Of a stretch of DNA of 5,473 nucleotides, positions 1 to 4,984 are shown piece after piece. Origin of the DNA: a bacterium (GTDB lineage: Bacteria > UBA9089 > JASEGY01); contig JASEGY010000024.1 in assembly GCA_030019105.1 (NCBI GenBank), forward strand, positions 12,903 to 18,375. Direction: 5' to 3'. Each line of letters begins with the position of its first letter. Positions within the stretch are counted from its first letter, which is position 1. A program made the translations under genes and the position numbers. The notes beneath the pieces were generated by a model. The model was not told the DNA's origin and ran no database searches. It saw nothing but the letters and a program-made list of their open reading frames with translations.

Positions 1-83
1 CTTATGTCCTTTGTGTCCCTTCTGGTTTTTCTGGTGAGAGGATATTTACGGCCAGCGCCACATCGCCGGAAAAGGAATATTTC

Positions 84-605
84 ATGCGACAAAAACTCGC
101 TGTTTACCCCGGAAGTTTTGACCCGGTAACTTATGGTCACCTGGATGTCATTGAACGGGCGCTGGAGATATTTTCACCGTTAATCGTGGCAGTAGTTGAT
201 AATCCTAATAAACAGCCTCTTTTCTCTGTTTCAGAAAGGGTGGCTATGTTAGAGGAGATAGGGAGTAATTATCCTGGACAGTTGATAGTTGAGGAATTTA
301 AAGGGCTGCTGGTCGATTTCTTGAGGAGGGAGCGCGCTTCTTTTATTGTTCGTGGTCTAAGGGCAGTTTCGGATTTTGAACTCGAATTTATGATGGCGAC
401 GATGAATCGTAAGCTGGCTCCAGAGATAGATACTATTTTTCTGATGACTAATGAGGAACACTTTTACCTTTCTTCCAGCAGCGTCAAAGAGGTGGCTAAA
501 TTGGGCGGGAATGTAGAAGGTTTCGTGCCTCCGGTGGTGGAGAAAAAGTTAAAGGAAAAATACGGGATGATGCCCGGAGAAGTAACCGTTCAGCCACTTG
601 AATAG
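84..605 (+). CDS. coaD: Phosphopantetheine adenylyltransferase (CoaD)
   Basis: This cytosolic enzyme transfers AMP from ATP to 4'-phosphopantetheine to give dephospho-CoA, the penultimate step of coenzyme A synthesis. The 173-residue protein is a nucleotidyltransferase-fold member. It shows the N-terminal PGSFDP (9-14) followed by TYGH (16-19), the ATP-binding (T/H)xGH signature. It also has the IVRGLR block (88-93) with the conserved arginines, DFELEF (97-102), and the C-terminal YLSSSSVKE (128-136) matching the family's ISSTxVRE-type motif. Length is slightly above the usual 158-165 residues because of a short tail. The reading frame stays open upstream to the window edge. The ATG at 84 is chosen because the family begins just before the PGSFDP motif and because AAAAGGAA (70-77) lies 6 bases upstream. 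No clear rho-independent terminator follows; the palindromic repeat at 626-763 is the only structure downstream. The assignment is firm. Confidence 0.97.
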   Translation: MRQKLAVYPGSFDPVTYGHLDVIERALEIFSPLIVAVVDNPNKQPLFSVSERVAMLEEIGSNYPGQLIVEEFKGLLVDFLRRERASFIVRGLRAVSDFELEFMMATMNRKLAPEIDTIFLMTNEEHFYLSSSSVKEVAKLGGNVEGFVPPVVEKKLKEKYGMMPGEVTVQPLE

Positions 606-625
606 CAGCAGCAGTAGTATAGCTC

Positions 626-763
626 TTAAGATAAATATTTTGGGGTAAGCGAATTCAAGACAGGCTATGTAGCTTTCGGAGTTAATCCTTTAGGATTTCA
701 TTAGTTATGAAAGGCTAAAGCCTAAACTCCAATTGATATCCAACCCCAAAATCTTTTTCTTAA
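626..763. repeat. Compound palindromic element with 21-bp inverted ends
   Basis: The arm at 626-646 (begins TTAAGATAAATATTTTGGGG) matches the reverse complement of 743-763 at 19 of 21 positions. Weaker complementarity continues outward, with TATAG at 618-622 facing CTATA at 768-772. Between the arms lies the double-hairpin core at 678-730, so one palindrome is nested inside another. No coding frame is present. The structure resembles a small non-autonomous element (MITE) or a compound REP-type repeat. No convincing target duplication flanks it, so mobility is inferred from shape only. It lies directly downstream of coaD and may also help stop or stabilise its transcript. Confidence 0.6.
678..730 (+). 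repeat. Double-hairpin repeat core, copy 1
   Basis: This 53-bp unit is an imperfect palindrome overall: GGAGTT (678-683) faces AACTCC (725-730). Each half also forms its own hairpin: AATCCT/AGGATT at 684-697 and AGGCT/AGCCT at 712-723. The reverse complement of this unit matches 1635-1683 with one mismatch and one 4-base gap. Two near-identical copies in one window suggest a dispersed repeat family in this genome. Whether it is a REP/BIME-like element tied to a transposase elsewhere cannot be seen here. Confidence 0.8.
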
Positions 764-775
764 ACACTATAGTAG

Positions 776-814
776 GTCAAAGTTGCTCGGCAAACTTCAA
801 TCGCAATCTTTGAC
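776..814. repeat. Hairpin with 7+4-bp stem
   Basis: GTCAAAG (776-782) pairs with CTTTGAC (808-814). The stem continues as TTGC (783-786) with GCAA (803-806) after one bulged base, enclosing a 16-base loop. There is no T-tract, so it is not a standard terminator. It is immediately followed by about three and a half copies of a hexamer (ACTGCC, ACTGCC, ACTGCG, ACT) at 813-833. The function is unknown; it lies in the leader of the broken coiled-coil gene. Confidence 0.5.
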
Positions 815-952
815 TGCCACTGCCACTGCGACTTGTGATGGCCTGAACGCTTACCCGGAGAAAAAGAATAAGGGGGTAAGAAGATGTTAAGGATAGCTCT
901 CCTGATGACATTTTGTTTATGTCCTTCTATCCTGTGGGCGGATACGGTAGGA

Positions 953-1036
953 GAACGGTTGGATAGAGTAAATCAACGGTTGGATAAAGTAGAGCAACGG
1001 TTGGATAGAGTAGATCAACGGTTAGGTGGAATAGAG
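953..1036 (+). repeat. Tandem 21-bp repeats coding heptads
   Basis: Units at 953-973, 974-994 and 995-1015, plus a diverged fourth at 1016-1036, share the core CAACGGTTGGATA. Each 21-bp unit encodes exactly one coiled-coil heptad (QRLDRVD-like). The DNA-level similarity indicates recent expansion by duplication rather than only protein-level constraint. A second, independent 21-bp duplication in the same gene lies at 1090-1110 and 1111-1131 (20 of 21 identical, coding GGLRGEL and EGLRGEL). Confidence 0.85.
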
Positions 1037-1201
1037 ATTCGACTGAATGCAGTGGAAATGAGTTGGATAAGCGGATAAGTGCCCAGATAGGAGGCTTACG
1101 CGGTGAGTTAGAAGGCTTACGCGGTGAGTTAGGAATGATGAAGTGGATGATGATGCTTTTAATAGCCATTGGCTTAATACCAATCGTTGTCCGGGCAAGT
1201 G

Positions 1202-1330
1202 GTATCCTCTTCAAATTTAATGGGTATCTGTTGTAAGTTGTAGGTTGTAGGTTGTAGGTTCGCTGGTGTGACGGTTAACTTACAACTTACAACCTACAAC
1301 CAGATACACCAATAGATTTGAAGAGGATAC
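1202..1330. mobile_element. 129-bp MITE-like insertion with 8-bp target duplication
   Basis: The ends are perfect 15-bp inverted repeats, GTATCCTCTTCAAAT at 1202-1216 and its complement at 1316-1330. Imperfect complementarity continues inward through TATCTG/CAGATA. Four heptamers of the TTGTAGG type (1231-1258) face three CTTACAA/CCTACAA heptamers (1279-1299), leaving a loop of about 20 bases. The element is bounded by identical 8-bp direct repeats GGCAAGTG at 1194-1201 and 1331-1338. Removing the element and one repeat restores the interrupted reading frame. It encodes no transposase, so it would have to be moved by an enzyme encoded elsewhere. An 8-bp duplication fits several DDE transposase families and does not single one out. 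Confidence 0.92.
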
Positions 1331-1500
1331 GGCAAGTGTATCCATTAAAGAGAAGGACTGGGGAAAGGAGATTGAAGGACTGAAAGAGCAAATAAAAGTG
1401 AAAACTGCCTCACCTCCTTCGGTTAAAAAAGAGATCGATGAACTTAAGGAGCAAATCAGGATAATCATGGAGATGATCCCGGCAGAGAGAAGATAAAGAT

Positions 1501-1591
1501 GATGGTTAGGCAAAAAGTCGATATTTGTGGTGCAGAAACCAGGTTCCTTCAAGAAACCTGGTTTCTACTGACTACTTTTTGCCCTACCATC
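1501..1591. mobile_element. 91-bp palindromic element with 18-bp inverted ends
   Basis: The left end GATGGTTAGGCAAAAAGT (1501-1518) matches the reverse complement of 1574-1591 at 17 of 18 positions. Inside is a second, stronger hairpin: AGAAACCAGGTT (1534-1545) pairs perfectly with AACCTGGTTTCT (1555-1566). AAAGAT abuts both ends (1495-1500 and 1592-1597), which would be a 6-bp target duplication. The element has no coding capacity. It lies directly after the stop of the broken coiled-coil gene, the left AAAGAT overlapping that TAA. The inner hairpin resembles repeats of the AGAAACC...GGTTTCT type seen in several bacterial groups. Mobility is an inference from ends and duplication. Confidence 0.7.
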
Positions 1592-1597
1592 AAAGAT

Positions 1598-1730
1598 CAA
1601 TGAGGCACACGAAAGCTAAAGCAAGCTATATTTCGGATTTTAGGCTTTAGCCTTTCATAATGAAATCCTAAAGGATTAACTCCTGAGTGTGGATAGCGTC
1701 ACTACCTTTAGCTTTTATGAAGGCTATTGT
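1598..1730. repeat. Palindromic element around repeat core copy 2
   Basis: AAAGCTAAAG (1612-1621) faces CTTTAGCTTT (1706-1715), GCTAT (1625-1629) faces ATAGC (1693-1697), and the terminal CAAT faces ATTG, giving an end-to-end imperfect palindrome around the core at 1635-1683. The direct repeats CAAAGAT at 1591-1597 and 1731-1737 abut this interval and could be a 7-bp target duplication. The end positions are less certain than for the two elements to its left. It stops 24 bp before the start codon of the GH57 gene, so any promoter for that gene must lie inside it or further upstream. Confidence 0.5.
1635..1683 (-). repeat. Double-hairpin repeat core, copy 2
   Basis: This is the inverted copy of 678-730: 48 of 49 bases match the reverse complement of that unit once a 4-base gap at the centre is allowed. 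It carries the same two sub-hairpins, AGGCT/AGCCT and AATCCT/AGGATT. The flanks differ from those of copy 1 apart from a shared GCTAT...TTTCGGA on the same-strand left side, so the core behaves as the conserved unit. Confidence 0.8.
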
Positions 1731-1754
1731 CAAAGATAAGGAGGGAAGCAATAA

Positions 1755-3914
1755 TTGAACGAGATCGGTTTTGCTTTATGTTTACACTCACACCAACCGA
1801 TAGGTAATTTTGAGCACGTCTTTGAAGAAGCCTACCAGAAATCCTACCTGCCCTTAATTGAGGTTTTAAAACAACACCCTTCGATCAATATCAGCCTTCA
1901 TTACAGTGGCATTCTTTTAGATTGGTTTCAAGAACACCATCCGGAGATAATCGAAGACCTGAAGGGGATGGTGGAAGAAGGTAGATTAGAGTTATTGACC
2001 GGCGGCTTTTATGAACCCATCATGGGTACTATCCCTGATCGGGATAAGATTGGCCAGATCAAAAGATTGAGTAAGAGGGTGGAGGAGCTTTGCCGTTATT
2101 CTCCTCAAGGGATGTGGGTAGCCGAGCGAGTTTGGGAGCCTTATCTGGCCAAACCTATCGTTGAAGCCGGGGTGAAATATATCGTTGTTGACGACGCCCA
2201 TTTTTTGAATGCCGGTTTTAAGGCAGAGCAGCTTTTTGGTTATTATATGACTGAGGAAGAGGGGAAAATGTTGGCCATCTTCCCTGGAAGTAAAGAACTT
2301 CGCTATATCATCCCTTTTGCCGGCAATCCGAATGAATTGATCGAATTTTTGAGAGCCAAAGCGGATCAAGGAGAAGGACGACTGGCCCTTATGGCTGATG
2401 ACGGGGAAAAATTCGGCCTCTGGCCCGGCACCTTTGATTGGGTCTTTGGTAAGGGCAAGTGGCTGGATCGTCTCTTCAAGCTGCTGGAGCAAAACAGTTA
2501 TTGGATCAAGACCTGCACTCTCAGTTCCTGGATGGCGCAGCACGGCCCATTAGGAAGGGCCTACTTACCCACCGGTTCTTACACTGAGATGATGGAGTGG
2601 GCCATGCCGGCTGACTCTATCCTGCTTTATGAAGACCTTTTAGACCATTTAAAGGCCGACGGGGTCCTGGATAAATACAGCTCCTTTATCCGGGGTGGAT
2701 TCTGGCGGAATTTCTTAGTCAAATATCCGGAAAGTAATCTTATGCACAAAAAGATGATCTATGTGAGCGACAAGGTCGCCATGCTTCCCGGAAACGGAAA
2801 GATAACTAAAGAGGCTAAGGATGAGCTCTGGAAAGGCCAGTGCAACTGTGCTTACTGGCATGGTCTCTTTGGCGGTCTTTACCTGCCGCATCTTCGTTCT
2901 GCTGTCTACCAACATCTCATTAGCGCCGAAACCCTGGCGGATAAAGCCTTCCATTTCGAAGACAACTGGGTGGATGTGGATATTACTGATTTTGATAAAG
3001 ATGGCTACAATGAAGTCCTGATCAATACTGACCGCCTGAATCTCTATTTTCAGCCCAAAGAAGGCGGATGTCTCTTTGAATTAGACTGGAAGCCCAATCC
3101 TTACAACCTTCTTGATACCCTTAGCCGCCGGAAGGAGGCCTATCATCAGAAGCTCCTTTCTGCTCCGGCATCAGGGGACAATGAAAATGAAGGGGAGGGG
3201 GAGGGGACAAAGAGCATTCATGACCTGGTTCGAGTGAAAGAAAAAGGGCTGGAAAATTATCTTAATTATGATTGGTATCGGCGGCTGTCCCTGATTGATC
3301 ATTTTTTGAGCGAAGATACTACTTTAAATGATTTTGCCGCCTGCCGGCATGGTGAACAGGGTGACTTTGTGAATCAGCCTTACACTTATGAGGTGCAGCA
3401 GCAAAAAGGCGAAGCGATTTTGACCCTTGCCCGGCATGGTCACGTCTGGGTTGGCCCGGATCATCTTCCCGTGCAGGTGGTTAAACGAATAAAGGTAAGG
3501 GAGAATTCGGGCGAGATAGGGATTAATTATGAAGTGACTAACTCTTCGGATCGGTTTGTATCCTTCTGGTTTGGGGTGGAATTTAACTTTGCCATGCTTG
3601 GTGGACACAGCCCGGACAGGTATTATTTTGTCTCCGGCCGTTCGTTGAATGGGGATCGGCTTGATTCGAAGGGGAAAACTAAAGAAGTAACTGAATTTGG
3701 ATTAAGGGATGAGTATCTCCGGTTAGAGATTAGATTTCGTCTAAATAAAGAGGCCACCTTGTGGCGATTTCCTATTGAGACTGTTTCACAATCAGAAGGA
3801 GGTTTTGAGCGAGTTTATCAATCCTCAGCGCTTCTGCCTAATTTCCGTTTTTCCTTACCGCCCGGTGAGGTCTGGAAAATAGAACTTGTCAAGGTGCTTA
3901 AGGCCCTTGACTAA
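1755..3914 (+). CDS. GH57 alpha-amylase / 4-alpha-glucanotransferase
   Basis: This 719-residue enzyme acts on alpha-1,4-glucans, either transferring glucan chains or hydrolysing them, and is probably cytosolic since no signal peptide is visible. The five GH57 regions are present in order: HSHQP (11-15), GGFYEP (83-88), WVAERVWEP (121-129) with the expected nucleophile Glu124, ADDGEKFG (214-221) with the expected acid/base at Asp215, and LPTGSYTEMMEW (271-282). They correspond to the Thermococcus litoralis glucanotransferase (Glu123, Asp214). A DUF1925-type middle region (about 300-390, with QCNCAYWHG at 362-370) and a DUF1926-type C-terminal domain (about 395-715) follow. That domain starts with a DxDxDG loop (412-417) that may bind calcium. 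An acidic low-complexity stretch lies at 473-487. The start is TTG: an in-frame stop sits immediately upstream (1752-1754), and AAGGAGGG (1738-1745) is spaced 9 bases. Transferase versus amylase activity cannot be decided from sequence alone. Its 3' end overlaps the convergent TPR gene by 17 bp. Confidence 0.92.
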   Translation: MNEIGFALCLHSHQPIGNFEHVFEEAYQKSYLPLIEVLKQHPSINISLHYSGILLDWFQEHHPEIIEDLKGMVEEGRLELLTGGFYEPIMGTIPDRDKIGQIKRLSKRVEELCRYSPQGMWVAERVWEPYLAKPIVEAGVKYIVVDDAHFLNAGFKAEQLFGYYMTEEEGKMLAIFPGSKELRYIIPFAGNPNELIEFLRAKADQGEGRLALMADDGEKFGLWPGTFDWVFGKGKWLDRLFKLLEQNSYWIKTCTLSSWMAQHGPLGRAYLPTGSYTEMMEWAMPADSILLYEDLLDHLKADGVLDKYSSFIRGGFWRNFLVKYPESNLMHKKMIYVSDKVAMLPGNGKITKEAKDELWKGQCNCAYWHGLFGGLYLPHLRSAVYQHLISAETLADKAFHFEDNWVDVDITDFDKDGYNEVLINTDRLNLYFQPKEGGCLFELDWKPNPYNLLDTLSRRKEAYHQKLLSAPASGDNENEGEGEGTKSIHDLVRVKEKGLENYLNYDWYRRLSLIDHFLSEDTTLNDFAACRHGEQGDFVNQPYTYEVQQQKGEAILTLARHGHVWVGPDHLPVQVVKRIKVRENSGEIGINYEVTNSSDRFVSFWFGVEFNFAMLGGHSPDRYYFVSGRSLNGDRLDSKGKTKEVTEFGLRDEYLRLEIRFRLNKEATLWRFPIETVSQSEGGFERVYQSSALLPNFRFSLPPGEVWKIELVKVLKALD
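3888..3911. terminator. Hairpin across two convergent stop codons
   Basis: GTCAAGG (3888-3894) pairs perfectly with CCTTGAC (3905-3911) around a 10-base loop. The structure covers the stop of the minus-strand gene (3898-3900) and ends just before the stop of the plus-strand gene (3912-3914). T-rich sequence follows on the plus strand (CCTTTTCGATCTTTTTCC). The stem is short and the T-tract is not adjacent, so this is only a possible bidirectional terminator. Confidence 0.35.
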
Positions 3915-4884
3915 TTCCGATTTCCTTTTCGATCTTTTTCCTGACACCCCAGAGCTTCTTTTTGCCAGGATAGCGGGCGATTACCTCTGAGACCAATTCG
4001 AGGGCCTCTTTTAGTCGGGAAGTCTTGCGGTAGGCCCCTAACAGAGTAGTAGTAACATAATGGTCCTCCGGATTAGTGATAAAGCACTCTTTCATTACAG
4101 GGATAACTCCCTCGTAATCTTTCATCTTCGAGAGGCAGAAACCAAGCTGCTTGCGGATAAAGAGGTTGTCCGGGTTTAACCTGACGGCTGCCTGGTATTC
4201 TCTGAGGGCTTCTTCAAACTTGCCGGCTTCTTTATATGCCCCGGCCAACAGTGTCCGCAGGCTTGCATTTTCCGCCTTAGAGGGAATCGAAAGCAGGGTC
4301 TTTAACTCAGAGCTGATCTCTTCAGCGTTCTTTTCTTCCAATCTAAGCTTAATCAGGCGCGAATAAGCAAATTCATCTTTAGGATCCTCCTTAATGACCT
4401 TTTTGAAGCACTCCGCCGCCTCATCCTTGCCGTCCATTTTAATAAGTATTTCGGCCTGGCTGATAATCAGGTCCCGTTCATACCCTATCCTTTGAAGGCT
4501 GCTTTTGATCCGGTTAAGGGCATCCTCGAATCTTTCCTGCCTTAGATAAAGCTTTACCAATTTTTTGACGGCGGCCAGATCCGCCTCTTTAGCCCTCTCC
4601 TTAAGGATTTCTTCGGCTTCTTCGGTTCTTTCCAATTTGAGAAGGGTTTCAACCTTAAGGTTTATCAGGAAGGGATTAAGAGGAGTCCTCTGCCCGGCCA
4701 TTTCTATGCAGGTTAAGGCCTGTTTGTAATCTCCCCTGAGAAAATAAAGATGGCCAAAGTTAGAGAGAAGATAAGGGTCTTCAGGTCTCTGGGCGTGGAG
4801 TTTTTGAAATAAAGTGAAGGCCTCTGCGAACTTACCTTTTCGTTTCAGTTCAACCGCTTCATTTAGGTTCTGTTGATAATCCAT
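3898..4884 (-). CDS. TPR-repeat protein
   Basis: This 328-residue soluble protein is built almost wholly of tetratricopeptide repeats, helix-turn-helix units that usually mediate protein-protein contacts. Readable units fall at about 3-36, 37-70, 104-133, 138-170, 207-240, 241-274 and 275-308. They show the typical G/A-Y/F-A and P spacing, for example GKFEEALREYQAAVRLNPDN (221-240) and KDEAAECFKKVIKEDPKD (153-170). The stretch between the second and fourth units is a more diverged repeat. No signal peptide, membrane segment or catalytic domain is seen, so it is likely a cytosolic adaptor; its partner cannot be inferred. The ATG start (4882-4884) has no strong Shine-Dalgarno sequence before it. 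The gene is convergent with the GH57 gene and divergent from the gene at 4985. No good minus-strand promoter was found in the 100-bp divergent gap. Confidence 0.9.
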   Translation of the reverse strand: MDYQQNLNEAVELKRKGKFAEAFTLFQKLHAQRPEDPYLLSNFGHLYFLRGDYKQALTCIEMAGQRTPLNPFLINLKVETLLKLERTEEAEEILKERAKEADLAAVKKLVKLYLRQERFEDALNRIKSSLQRIGYERDLIISQAEILIKMDGKDEAAECFKKVIKEDPKDEFAYSRLIKLRLEEKNAEEISSELKTLLSIPSKAENASLRTLLAGAYKEAGKFEEALREYQAAVRLNPDNLFIRKQLGFCLSKMKDYEGVIPVMKECFITNPEDHYVTTTLLGAYRKTSRLKEALELVSEVIARYPGKKKLWGVRKKIEKEIGISQGP

Positions 4885-4906
4885 AGCTTATAATCTTAAT
4901 AAGAGC

Positions 4907-4935
4907 TTGACATGAGAGATAATCTATAGTACAAT
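4907..4935 (+). promoter_or_regulatory. Sigma70-type promoter
   Basis: TTGACA (4907-4912), a perfect -35 box, is separated by exactly 17 bp from TACAAT (4930-4935), which is one base from the TATAAT consensus. Transcription would start near 4942 and give a leader of about 43 bases before the TTG at 4985. It lies in the gap between divergent genes and points to the rightward one. It is the only near-consensus promoter seen in the window. Confidence 0.75.
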
Positions 4936-4984
4936 GGAGTTCGTCAGCTTGTAGAATTCCAACACTGAAACAAGGGATGTTCCA

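Larger units (their letters stand above)
884..1496 (+). pseudogene. Broken gene for a small exported/membrane coiled-coil protein
   Basis: The start ATG at 884 is preceded by AGGGGG (871-876), spaced 7 bases. The first frame (884-1078, 64 codons) opens with a signal-peptide-like stretch, hydrophobic through LLMTFCLCPSILWA with likely cleavage after WA, and then heptad repeats of the form QRLDRVD. It then ends abruptly. A -1 shift at about 1057 opens frame 1, which continues the heptads (NELDKR, then GGLRGEL and EGLRGEL) into a hydrophobic segment MMKWMMMLLIAIGLIPIVV (translated from about 1135-1191). That frame is cut at 1202 by an inserted 129-bp element, which adds 11 foreign residues and a stop at 1234-1236. 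Past the element and its 8-bp duplication, the original frame resumes at 1339 with SIKEKDW, a second coiled coil (EIEGLKEQIK, EIDELKEQIR), and a TAA at 1494-1496. Joined, this is about 158 residues. The role of this protein type is unknown. The first frame might still be made as a short secreted peptide. A sequencing error could explain the frameshift but not the insertion. Confidence 0.8.

Noticed and set aside
1..83. 3' end of a gene upstream of coaD (for example rsmD)
   Set aside because: One frame is open through this stretch, but its residues match no C-terminus I recognise and it would have to read on into coaD. It is treated as leader sequence.
606..660. Rho-independent terminator after coaD
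   Set aside because: No GC-rich stem followed by a T-tract occurs here; only the arm of the larger palindromic element is present.
1045..1078. Programmed -1 ribosomal frameshift in the coiled-coil gene
   Set aside because: The sequence around the shift (GTGGAAATGAG) is not an X-XXY-YYZ slippery heptamer, no obvious stimulatory element was seen, and the gene is also broken by an insertion further on. A base deletion or sequence error is simpler.
1231..1299. CRISPR-like or microsatellite array from the TTGTAGG heptamers
   Set aside because: The units are 7 bp, contiguous without spacers, and mirrored on both sides of a loop, so they are the arms of the inserted element.
927..1552. Minus-strand open frames of about 90 codons at 927-1214 and 1280-1552
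   Set aside because: They lie antisense to the repeats of the broken plus-strand gene, read through palindromic arms, have low-complexity content and no support from ribosome-binding sites or recognisable domains.
678..1683. The two inverted repeat copies as terminal ends of one composite transposon of about 1 kb
   Set aside because: Each copy is itself a complete palindrome, the interval holds no transposase, and no direct target duplication flanks the pair. Two separate repeats of one family explain it better.
1992..2543. 183-codon minus-strand open frame within the GH57 gene
   Set aside because: It is fully antisense to a well-conserved coding region containing the GH57 catalytic motifs, with no recognisable protein features.
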